Shown here: positions 24,730 to 31,943 of the stretch, piece by piece
How positions within the stretch are numbered: the stretch's first letter is position 1
Layout of the letters: the number at the start of each line of letters is the position of its first letter
Assembly: GCF_023169945.1 (NCBI RefSeq)
Contig: NZ_AP025591.1
Span: 5,328,481 to 5,392,480, forward strand
Origin: Anaeromyxobacter oryzae
GTDB taxonomy: Bacteria; Myxococcota; Myxococcia; Myxococcales; Anaeromyxobacteraceae
Direction: 5' to 3'
DNA length: 64,000 nt
Translations under genes and position numbers: made by a program
Notes under the pieces: model-generated
Seen by the model: only the letters and a program-made list of their open reading frames with translations
What the model was told of the DNA's origin: nothing
Database searches by the model: none

Positions 24730-25230
24730 CTACAGCTTCTGGACCGCCGCCCTGCAGTCGGACGTGAGCTCCGGGAGGCGAGCCTTCAGGCAGGTCCAGA
24801 TCCGGCCGCTGCCCTCCGGGACGTCGTGGCAGAACTTGCCGACGTCGCCCGAGCACGCGGCGGCAAGCTCCATGCGCGCGACGCGCCACTTGTTGAACGC
24901 CCCCTGGCACGACTGGGACAGCTCGCTCTCGTGATCCCTGAGGCACGCCGCCACCCGGCCCTCGCCCGGCTCCACGTCCCTGCACAGACGGTAGACGTCC
25001 CCGTCGCAGTCGCCCTTCGCGATGGACCGGGCCTTCGCGACCACGGCGTCGAGGTCGCTCTTGCAGGCGCGTGAGAGCTGCGCCTCGTGTGCCCGCAGGC
25101 ACTTCATCGGCTCCAGGTCGCCGCGGGACTGCGGGCAGAGCCTGGCCATCTCGGCCGCGCAGGGGTCCTCCGCGCGAGCCGCCGCTGCGAAGGTCAGCAG
25201 CGCAACGGCGAGCCAGAGTCGGCGGATCAT
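24730..25230 (-). CDS. Cysteine-rich (GLG1-type) repeat protein, exported, 166 aa
   Basis: ATG at 25230 follows GGAGGAGTCC. Signal peptide residues 1-19 (ends AAARA-ED) precede three GLG1-type repeats: CAAEMARLCPQS...KCLRAHEAQLSRAC, CDGDVYRLCRDVEPGEGR...CLRDHESELSQSC, and CSGDVGKFCHDVPEGSGR...CLKARLPELTSDC (cores only). Twelve cysteines, four per repeat, suggest disulfide-bonded periplasmic modules. This is the same size and repeat number as the protein at 10733 and the N-terminal half of the one at 26170. A function is not known for bacterial members. It is monocistronic and convergent with the aldo/keto reductase. Confidence 0.9.
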   Translation of the reverse strand: MIRRLWLAVALLTFAAAARAEDPCAAEMARLCPQSRGDLEPMKCLRAHEAQLSRACKSDLDAVVAKARSIAKGDCDGDVYRLCRDVEPGEGRVAACLRDHESELSQSCQGAFNKWRVARMELAAACSGDVGKFCHDVPEGSGRIWTCLKARLPELTSDCRAAVQKL

Positions 25231-25533
25231 CGGACTCCTCCGGTTCGAGACGCACCAGTCTGTGCGCGCGTGCGGAAGAGACGTCAAGGCGGGTGCGCCT
25301 TCGAACCGCAGGCCCAGCGCCGGCTGCGGCAAGGATCGCGCAGTCATCCATCGGCGCGCGGCCGGCCCCGATCGGGGCGGTGCTGCGCGTCCGTCCGCCG
25401 CCTCGAGCTGCGGCGAGCGTGCCGTCGTCGGCACAAGGCCCAATTCTCATGGCCGGCCGATCGCGCGAGAGATGGCTCAGCCGACGGTCCGAGCCCGCCA
25501 TCGCGGCGTGCCGGGTGCGGCGAAGGAGCTGCC
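25231..25533. other. Divergent intergenic region, 303 bases
   Basis: It separates the cysteine-rich repeat gene (minus) from a lipoprotein gene (plus). A weak copy of the envelope palindrome (GGCACAAGGCCC, 25430-25441, three mismatches) is followed by CAATTCTCAT. No gene or other element was recognised. Confidence 0.35.
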
Positions 25534-26148
25534 ATGAACCGCCTGATCCATGGCGCCGAGCCCATCGCGCCTCGCCGGTCCGTTCGCGGGGTAGCGCGTC
25601 ACGGCGCCATCGCCGTGCTCCTGCTCGCGGCGTGCGCGACGACGCCCTCCGGTACCCCCGTGAAGATGACCGAGCTCGGGGCACCGCCGCCGAGCGGCGC
25701 GCCGTTCGAGCCGATCGGCGAGCTCCTCTTCACCGGAGGCCGGAGCGCCGCGTACAGCCTGCACCGGGTGGTCGGGCCGACCGTGAACCTGACGTACACC
25801 GCCGACGGGAAGTGGGCGGGGAACCTCGACGGGCGAGACGTCCGGCTCACCGCCGCGCCCGGCAAGCTCACCGGGGCCGGCGTCGACCTGAACATCATCT
25901 CGGAGGGCGATCAGGTCACCATCCGCGGCCTGTGGTTCCAGCGGAAGGTCTGGCTCGACATCAGCCCGAAGAAGCTGACCGGTCGCGCGGGTGGCCCGTC
26001 CTACGACTTCACCCGGACGGCCAAGAACCTCTGGTCGGGCAGGACCGCGGCGGGCCTTTCGGGGCTCGAGGCGCGAGGCAACGCGCAGAAGTTCCCGGAC
26101 GTCCCGATGCCGCAGTTCGCGCTGGCGCTCCTCGCGGCGCTGCCCTGA
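25534..26148 (+). CDS. Lipoprotein of unknown function, 204 aa
   Basis: ATG at 25534 follows AAGGAGCTGCC. A long n-region with several arginines leads to the lipobox LLLAAC (Cys34). The mature domain is beta-rich (VNLTYTADGKWAGNLDGRDVRLTAA, LTGAGVDLNIISEGDQVTIRGLWFQRKVWLDISPKKL are shown by their cores), ending in a helix FALALLAALP. The repeating V-x-L-x-I/V strands with charged turns suggest a small beta-sandwich or barrel-like fold. I do not recognise the family. A weak envelope palindrome lies about 95 bases upstream. Confidence 0.75.
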   Translation: MNRLIHGAEPIAPRRSVRGVARHGAIAVLLLAACATTPSGTPVKMTELGAPPPSGAPFEPIGELLFTGGRSAAYSLHRVVGPTVNLTYTADGKWAGNLDGRDVRLTAAPGKLTGAGVDLNIISEGDQVTIRGLWFQRKVWLDISPKKLTGRAGGPSYDFTRTAKNLWSGRTAAGLSGLEARGNAQKFPDVPMPQFALALLAALP

Positions 26149-26169
26149 GCGACGGAGGGGAGCGCGAGG

Positions 26170-27471
26170 TCACCAGTCGAAGAAGTACGCGAGGCCGGAC
26201 CCGACCGCCCATTCGAAGAACTGAGCCTTCGCAGCGCTCGAGAGTGCAGCCTGATACCAGGCGGAGATGGACAGGGACTTCTGCCGGTCGGTGAAGATGC
26301 CGACGACTCCCTTCATCACCGGCACGAACGAATCGTCGACGAGGTTCCATCCGAGCCTGGTGTCGAGCACCAGGAACGACCGGCCGGGGAGATTGGCGAC
26401 GATCACGGGCTCGAGCACCAGCAGGTTCAGCTTCTGGTTGCCGTCCTCGGCGAACGAGCGGGCCCAGGCGAGCTGCCCGGTGAGCGAGAGCCATCGCGCG
26501 AGCCCGAAGGAGGTCGCATAGGCGGGCGTCACGGCCCAGGTGCCGCCGAGGGCGGGCCGCGCGGCCGTGTGCCACTGGAGCCCGAGCGAGAGGTACTGGT
26601 GGGACCGCCGGCTCCCGGAGAAGGCCCACGCGAGCGACGTCGTGACGTCGCCCAGCCCGGTCTGGGCAGAGCCCCCCACCGCGCCGGGATAGACCGCGAG
26701 GACCGGCGCCTTCAGCTGGAGCGCGAACTGGCTCCGGTCGCCGAAGACGAGCTGAGGGTTGAACAGCAGCCGGTTGGCGTTCCCGCGCCCCCCCAGCCCC
26801 TGATAGCTGTCGACCTGGAACAGCACCTGGCTCCGCGAGAAGGCGATCGTGTCGACGCCCTGGAGGATCTCCAGGGCTTCCCGCGTCCGCTCCTGGCCCG
26901 ACATCGCCTCGACCGCGTCGATCAGCTCCGCCGCCGCGCTCGTGAGGCCGGGATCGACGGAACGGCAGGACCTGGACAGCTGGCCCTCGTTCGCCTTCAG
27001 GCAGTCCACCAGCAGGCCGGCCTCGGACGGCACGTCGCTGCACAGCCGCTCGACGTCCGCCCTGCACGCTTCCCGCACCGCGGTGACCTTCTCCCGCGCC
27101 TCCTGGATGCTCTCGACCTCTTCCTCGCAGGCGCTCGAGAGCCGATCCTGGTTCCTGAAGAGACATGCGAGGAGGCGGCCGCCGCCCGGCTTGACCGCGC
27201 CGCAGAGCCGACCGATGTCCCGCCGGCAGGCCACGCCGAATCGCTCGAGACGGCTCCGGATCCTTTCCTCGGTGGCGGCGAGCCTGGCGCCGCACGCGGG
27301 CGAGAGCTTCGCAGCGTTCTCACGGAGGCAGTTGTGGACGCGGCCGCCGCCAGGCCGGACCTCCGCACAGAACTGCTTCACGTCGTCGGCGCAGGGGTAC
27401 TCGGCTCGCGCGGAGGGGACGCCCAGGAGCTCGGCGGCGACGGCGGCAGCGACGATCAGTGATCGCGGCAT
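26170..27471 (-). CDS. Fusion of three cysteine-rich GLG1-type repeats to an outer-membrane barrel, 433 aa
   Basis: ATG at 27471 starts a signal peptide (ends SARA-EY). Residues about 24-175 are three cysteine-rich repeats (CADDVKQFCAEVRPGGGR, CRRDIGRLCGAVKPGGGR, CRADVERLCSDVPSEAG, each with CL and a fourth Cys). A helical linker (about 180-215) follows. Residues about 215-433 are amphipathic strands typical of an outer-membrane channel of the MetA/phenol-degradation type: SQVLFQVDSYQGL, RLLFNPQLVFGDR, FALQLKAPVLAVYPG, TGLGDVTTSLAWAF, YLSLGLQWHTAARPALG, ending GSGLAYFFDW with the terminal aromatic signature. The repeats would lie in the periplasm or on the surface. Such a fusion is unusual and implies that the repeats act at the outer membrane, as the gene order at 8320-11242 also suggests. 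Confidence 0.85.
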   Translation of the reverse strand: MPRSLIVAAAVAAELLGVPSARAEYPCADDVKQFCAEVRPGGGRVHNCLRENAAKLSPACGARLAATEERIRSRLERFGVACRRDIGRLCGAVKPGGGRLLACLFRNQDRLSSACEEEVESIQEAREKVTAVREACRADVERLCSDVPSEAGLLVDCLKANEGQLSRSCRSVDPGLTSAAAELIDAVEAMSGQERTREALEILQGVDTIAFSRSQVLFQVDSYQGLGGRGNANRLLFNPQLVFGDRSQFALQLKAPVLAVYPGAVGGSAQTGLGDVTTSLAWAFSGSRRSHQYLSLGLQWHTAARPALGGTWAVTPAYATSFGLARWLSLTGQLAWARSFAEDGNQKLNLLVLEPVIVANLPGRSFLVLDTRLGWNLVDDSFVPVMKGVVGIFTDRQKSLSISAWYQAALSSAAKAQFFEWAVGSGLAYFFDW

Positions 27472-27740
27472 GAGCGGCCCGCCTTCCGTTCAGGTGCGCA
27501 CCACGTTAGCAGCATCGGGCGAGGGCGATGACCGGGGGCTGGCATCGCCTGACGGAGACCCCCGGGCGAGCGCGGCAGATCGGCTCGCGTCGGGACTCGC
27601 TCGTCCGAACCCGTACTCGAGGGTAGTGGCAGGTCGGCGTCGGCCGGCGCCCGCGCCTGGAGCGGCGGTCGGCGCCCGCACGCAGCGCTCACGCTGCTCC
27701 CGACGTGTGGGGGCAGGCGCTCGCGACGCGGCCTCGACCG

Positions 27741-29066
27741 TCAGTGGATCGCGAGCTCCACGGGCGCGTCGTCGACGGCCGCGTCCGCGGCGCCGCGCTG
27801 CCCGACCTCGCCGGTCCGGATCAACGCGAGCCGGAACGCCGCCGGCGCGAGCAGCTCGTTGAGCGTGACCACGCCGATCAGGAGCGCGCTCGCCGCTGCG
27901 CCGAACTCCGGGAACGCGTTCGCGAAGAGCGCCGCGAGCCCGAGCGCGAGGCCGGCCTGCGGGAGGAGCCCGACGCCCGCCCAGCGCTGCACCGGGCGGG
28001 GCGCGCCGGCGAGAAGCGCTCCGACCCGCGAGCCCAGCAGCAGCCCGGCCGCGCGCACGATCACGAGCAGCGTCGCGGGGAGCCACACGACCGCGAGGAC
28101 GTCGAGGTGCAGGCTCGCGCCGGCGACCGCGAAGAACACGATCGAGACCGGAAGGGAGGAAGGCTGGATCTCGTGGTGGAGCGCGTCGCCCACGCGCGTC
28201 ACGTTGCGGACGATGACCCCGGCGGCGAGCGCCACGAGCAGCGTATCGAAATGAAGGCGCTTCCCCACCTCGGCGACGACCACCGCCACGAGGAGGAGGA
28301 ACATCGAGGCGGCACCCTTCACCTTCCGGAGGTACACCGCCAGGACGACGCCGACCACGGCGCCGGCGCCGAGGGATCCGAAGATCTCCCAGGCGAGCAG
28401 CCGGGCGGTGTGCGCCACGTTCGCGCCGGCGCCGAACGTCGCCTTCGCGAGGGTGGACGCGACTGGGAAGAGCGCGACCACGAGGAGATCGCCGAGGACG
28501 ACGACGGCGAGCGCGGTGCGCATCACCACGCCGTCGGCGCGCAGCTCGTCCCGGAGCGCGACCACGACCGCCGGTGACTGGGCGACCAGGACCACCCCGA
28601 GGACGGCCGACACCGCGACGGCCTGGGCGGCGGGGAGGTCCCGCATGAACGGGAGGAGCGGCCGGAGGAACCAGACCGCGGCGGCGAGGAGCACGGTGGT
28701 CCCGAGGACGCCGAGGATCGTGATCCCGCCGATGGATCGCAGCAACGGCCGGATCGAGCGAAGCTCGATCTCGTTCCCGGCCGTGAGCGCGATCATCGCG
28801 ATGGCGATCCCGTTCACGAGCTCGAGGCTCGCGACCATGTCCCGGGAGAGGAGCCCGAGCACCATCGGGCCCGCCACGACGCCCGAGACGATGTAGCCGG
28901 TCAGCCGCGGGAGCCGCAGCTGCTTGAACAGCCCGCCCGCGAAGAACGCCGAGACGAGCACGTAGCCGAGGGCGAGCAGGGTCGAGGCGCTCCCCGCGCC
29001 GGCGCTGCCGAACGAGCGCGTCGCGTGCATGAGGCCGGCCAGCACGAGCAGCATGACGAGGTTCAA
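27741..29066 (-). CDS. Cation:proton antiporter (CPA2/Kef-like), 441 aa
   Basis: I take TTG at 29066 as start: it overlaps the stop of the upstream antiporter (TTGA) and follows GGGAGG by 7 bases; ATG at 29054 would lie too far from it. The protein has 12-13 hydrophobic helices of a Na+/H+ exchanger domain, with a central region carrying SAVLGVVLVAQSPAVVVALRDE and TALAVVVLGDLLVVALFPV, where the QSP and the aspartate of LGD lie in the two discontinuous ion-binding helices. An NEIELRSIRPLLR loop follows helix 4, as in KefB/RosB-like proteins. There is no C-terminal TrkA-N/RCK domain. It is translationally coupled to a second, divergent antiporter of the same family, suggesting a two-subunit or two-ion system. 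Confidence 0.88.
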   Translation of the reverse strand: MNLVMLLVLAGLMHATRSFGSAGAGSASTLLALGYVLVSAFFAGGLFKQLRLPRLTGYIVSGVVAGPMVLGLLSRDMVASLELVNGIAIAMIALTAGNEIELRSIRPLLRSIGGITILGVLGTTVLLAAAVWFLRPLLPFMRDLPAAQAVAVSAVLGVVLVAQSPAVVVALRDELRADGVVMRTALAVVVLGDLLVVALFPVASTLAKATFGAGANVAHTARLLAWEIFGSLGAGAVVGVVLAVYLRKVKGAASMFLLLVAVVVAEVGKRLHFDTLLVALAAGVIVRNVTRVGDALHHEIQPSSLPVSIVFFAVAGASLHLDVLAVVWLPATLLVIVRAAGLLLGSRVGALLAGAPRPVQRWAGVGLLPQAGLALGLAALFANAFPEFGAAASALLIGVVTLNELLAPAAFRLALIRTGEVGQRGAADAAVDDAPVELAIH

Positions 29067-30487
29067 CCGACCACCTCCCGCGACGGATCGTCGCCGCCAT
29101 CCCCGGACGACGCGCGGGGCCCGCGGCGGCGCTCCAGCGTCGCGAGCTTTCCATGGGTCACGAGCTGCACCACCACCTCGGTGAGGATGGCCCCGCCGAT
29201 CACGGCCGACGCGATCAGCGAGATGGAGCCTCCCGGATTGAGGAGCTGCGCGTTCACCACGATCGCGATGGCGAGCGGCCCCATCGGCGAGACGGCGAGC
29301 GCCTCTCGCTCCGCGGGGCCGAGGCGCAGCTCCGGCGCCCGCGCGGCGAGGTTCGCGCCGACGCGCTTGCCCACGAGCCGCGTCGCCATGAACACGGGCG
29401 CGAGGAGCCACCCGCGCCAGTCGCGGACGTCCCAGAGGGCGCCGATCGCGAAGAGGGACACGAGGTACGCGGGCCGCTCGAACCGGCGAAGCGCCGCGCC
29501 CAGCCGGGTGTGGTACGTGCCGGGGAAGTTCGCGAGGAAGACGCCGGCGATGAAGGTCACCACGAGCGGCGAGAGGTGCAGCGAGCCGGCGACGCCCGCT
29601 GCGAAGCTGACCGACCCGAGGGCGAGGACGACGAACTCGGCTCGCCCGTGCTTCGTCCACTCCAGCATCGCGTGGGTCACGATGCCCACGGCGACGCCGA
29701 CGCCGAGGGTCAGCAGGAGCCACGCGGTGCCGGGGAGGCGCCAGGCGCCCTCGGAGAGCGGACGGAAATACGCCGCGACGAACGCGAGGCCGGCCACGCC
29801 AGCGAGCTCCTCGACGCGGATCGTTCGCGAGAGGATCTCGGCAGACTCGGTGGGCCGCACCAGCCGCGCGCTCGTGTTCGCGGTCATCGCTCCGGCGGTG
29901 CCGAGGATGAGCGCGTCGCGGAGGAACGCCGGGTCGCGCACCGCCTCGCTCGAGAGGCCGCCCGCCAGCGAGAGCAGCGCGAGCCCGGCGAGGCCGACGA
30001 CGAAGGCGAAGGGCATCGACGTGGCGAGCGCGACCACGCGCGCGGCCCCCGCGGGGACGCCGCTGACGAGCCGTGCGTCGAAGCGGAAGCCCGCGACGAG
30101 CCCGATCCAGCCGAGCGCGACCGCGAGCCCCGTGCTCATCTGACCGAGCACCGGCTCGGTCACGATGCCGACCGCAGGGTGCCGGGCGGCGAGGCCGAGC
30201 AGCACGAACGGAAAGCCCGCGGTGATGACCTGGGAGACGCGAAGCTTCTCCTCCCATCTGCGCACCCGGGCGTGGCCGCCGAGGTACGCGAGCGCGACGA
30301 CGGCGAGCAGGCCGAGGATCGTCTTGATCATCAGCTCGGGCCGCTCGGGCGGGGCGACGTGCCCGGCCGAGCTCTCCGTGACCGCGTTCGCCGCCGCGGG
30401 CAGCGCCAGGACGAAAGCGGCGGCGCGGGGGCGTAGACGGGACCAGCGACGCCCGCGCGAGCGCCCGGAGAGGGGACGAGGATCCAT
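29063..30487 (-). CDS. Cation:proton antiporter-like membrane protein, 474 aa
   Basis: ATG at 30487 gives an Arg-rich N-terminus and a signal-like stretch (FVLALPAAANAV), then about 12 membrane helices. Antiporter-type segments are TAGAMTANTSARLVRP (where the usual T/SDxV or QSP stands), IRVEELAGVAGLAFVAAY (acidic pair in place of the usual D in the ion helix) and SPLVVTFIAGVFLANFPG. ATG at 30331 (MIKTILGLLAVV) is a serious alternative start. The C-terminus ends in a charged tail, GDGGDDPSREVVG. The downstream antiporter overlaps by four bases, so the two are made together. The two sequences differ enough that a heteromer is more plausible than duplication. A GGACC-type palindrome sits directly ahead of ATG 30487. 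Confidence 0.82.
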   Translation of the reverse strand: MDPRPLSGRSRGRRWSRLRPRAAAFVLALPAAANAVTESSAGHVAPPERPELMIKTILGLLAVVALAYLGGHARVRRWEEKLRVSQVITAGFPFVLLGLAARHPAVGIVTEPVLGQMSTGLAVALGWIGLVAGFRFDARLVSGVPAGAARVVALATSMPFAFVVGLAGLALLSLAGGLSSEAVRDPAFLRDALILGTAGAMTANTSARLVRPTESAEILSRTIRVEELAGVAGLAFVAAYFRPLSEGAWRLPGTAWLLLTLGVGVAVGIVTHAMLEWTKHGRAEFVVLALGSVSFAAGVAGSLHLSPLVVTFIAGVFLANFPGTYHTRLGAALRRFERPAYLVSLFAIGALWDVRDWRGWLLAPVFMATRLVGKRVGANLAARAPELRLGPAEREALAVSPMGPLAIAIVVNAQLLNPGGSISLIASAVIGGAILTEVVVQLVTHGKLATLERRRGPRASSGDGGDDPSREVVG

Positions 30488-30490
30488 TCG

Positions 30491-30502
30491 GGGCCAAGGT
30501 AC
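30491..30502. promoter_or_regulatory. Palindromic site GGGCCAAGGTAC (envelope-gene motif)
   Basis: On the minus strand GTACCTTGGCCC, two mismatches from consensus. It ends only three bases before ATG 30487. If that ATG is correct the site would act after transcription starts or as a repressor site; if translation starts at 30331 it could lie in the promoter. Confidence 0.35.
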
Positions 30503-30619
30503 CGCGCGAGTCGTGCTCGCCCTACAGGCGAGCAAGCAGGCGTCGAGGGTCTGTGGGGAGCGGGACCACCTGGTGCGCGCCGCGGAGAGGGCGCGCTCGA
30601 GGCGCTGCCCACCCAAGGC

Positions 30620-31366
30620 TCATGGGAGAAGGACGGTCGACGCTCCGAGCACCGGGCCGCCCTCGCGTTCCTGCACGAACACCACCACGTGACCGGCGCG
30701 GTTCGCGTCCGGGAGCGCGAGCGTCACCGACCCCGAGAAGGCCCCCGCCCCGCTGCCGACCGCCGTGAGCGACCGTGCGACCGCCACGTGCTCGATGGTG
30801 CGGCCGGCGTTCTCGCCGCCCGCCACACGCGTCGTCGCGCGGTCCTGCACGACGGCGACGAGGACGTCGGCGGGCACGCTGCCCGACCAGGTCGCGTCGA
30901 CCCTGAGGGACAGCTTCGCGGCAGCAGCGGAAACGATCCGGGCGGCGACGCGCCCGGACGGCTCCCGGGCCGCCAGGGCGATCGCGGCCCGCGCCGCGCG
31001 CCGGTCGCTCCCGAGCACGTCGGTTCGGCCCGCCACCACGAGCTGCGGGGTGTAGACCGAGGAGAGCCCGAGCCGGCGCGCGTAGGCCTGCTGCCGCTGC
31101 GTGAAGACCGGTGACGAGAACCGGTCCCGCCAGTCGGGACCGTCCCAGTAGTCGACGTGCTCCGACAGCGCGACGATGCGCGACCCCGATGCGCGCTCGT
31201 CTGCGAGCTCCGCGAGGAGCGCGTCTGCGGGTGGGCAGGACGAGCACCCCTCCGAGGTGAAGAGCTCGACGAGCACCACGGCCTCGTTCGGGACCGCGGG
31301 TGCGAGGGCAGGGGAGCCGCGGCTCGCGGCGGTGAGGAGGAGGAGTGGGACGAGCAGACGTGACAC
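30620..31366 (-). CDS. DUF1223 thioredoxin-fold exported protein, 248 aa
   Basis: DUF1223 proteins have a thioredoxin fold with a CxxC near the N-terminus. GTG at 31366 (preceded by GGGAG) begins a signal peptide (VSRLLVPLLLLTAASRGSPALA). The family hallmark is VLVELFTSEGCSSCPPADALLAEL with Cys-x2-Cys, followed by IVALSEHVDYWDGPDWRDRFSSPVFTQRQQAYAR and VYTPQLVVAGR (cores), all strongly conserved in DUF1223. The C-terminal third is a beta domain (KLSLRVDATW..., LVAVVQDRATT, VVVFVQEREGG). It probably acts as a periplasmic thiol-disulfide protein; the partner is unknown. The antiporter gene pair follows 133 bases downstream in the same direction. Confidence 0.92.
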   Translation of the reverse strand: MSRLLVPLLLLTAASRGSPALAPAVPNEAVVLVELFTSEGCSSCPPADALLAELADERASGSRIVALSEHVDYWDGPDWRDRFSSPVFTQRQQAYARRLGLSSVYTPQLVVAGRTDVLGSDRRAARAAIALAAREPSGRVAARIVSAAAAKLSLRVDATWSGSVPADVLVAVVQDRATTRVAGGENAGRTIEHVAVARSLTAVGSGAGAFSGSVTLALPDANRAGHVVVFVQEREGGPVLGASTVLLP

Positions 31367-31431
31367 GGGACGGGTCTCCCGAGGGCCGCTGGTGTTGTAT
31401 ACGCGGCAGCGGCTCGCGTTACGTGCCATCG

Positions 31432-31447
31432 TCGAAGCCAGCTTCGA
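31432..31447. promoter_or_regulatory. Perfect inverted repeat TCGAAGC-CA-GCTTCGA in a divergent promoter region
   Basis: Seven-base arms around a 2-base centre, between the DUF1223 gene (start 31366, minus) and the DUF488 gene (start 31478, plus). The size suits a homodimeric repressor operator. A GTATAC sequence at about 31397 may be part of a promoter. Confidence 0.4.
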
Positions 31448-31477
31448 TGTCGCCTGCCAGGTAGGCAAGGGGAAGTC

Positions 31478-31864
31478 ATGACGGTTCTCATCGTTCGCCT
31501 CGGGAATCCCCGCGCCCCCGGCGAGGGCCTGCGCATCGGTACGGTGCGCCGTCCGCCGCGTGGCGTGCCGGCGGCGCGCTTCGCCTCGGAGGACTGGTAC
31601 GACGTCTGGTATCCGAACCTCGCGCCGAGCGTGGAGACGATGAAGCTCGGCAGGACGGCGCAGACCGAGCGGGAGTGGGCGGTGTTCGCGAAGAGGTTCC
31701 GCGCAGAGATGGCCGACCCCACGGCGAGCCGCACCCTCGACCTCCTCGCTGCCCTCTCGCATACGGCGAGCTTCTCGGTCGGGTGCTACTGCGAGGACGA
31801 GGCGCGCTGCCACCGCTCGGTGTTGCGCGAGCTGCTCGCGGCGCGCGGGGCGAGGATGGGGTGA
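31478..31864 (+). CDS. DUF488 family protein, 128 aa
   Basis: ATG at 31478 follows AAGGGGAAGTC. DUF488 proteins are small cytoplasmic alpha/beta proteins of unknown function. The conserved parts are RIGTVRRPPRGVP at the N-terminus, the DVWYPNLAPS segment, EWAVFAKRFRAEM and the diagnostic CYCEDEARCHRSVLRELLAARGA with the C-x-C-x6-C-H arrangement, which suggests metal or nucleic-acid binding. The length is normal for the YeaO-like subgroup (about 120). It is divergent from DUF1223 and followed 79 bases later by the amylase gene. Confidence 0.92.
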   Translation: MTVLIVRLGNPRAPGEGLRIGTVRRPPRGVPAARFASEDWYDVWYPNLAPSVETMKLGRTAQTEREWAVFAKRFRAEMADPTASRTLDLLAALSHTASFSVGCYCEDEARCHRSVLRELLAARGARMG

Positions 31865-31943
31865 CCGCGCGGACCTTCGGCACCGCCGATCGGCCGATCG
31901 ACGACGCCGGAACACCCGCCGCGCGAAGCGCGTTGATGCGGGG

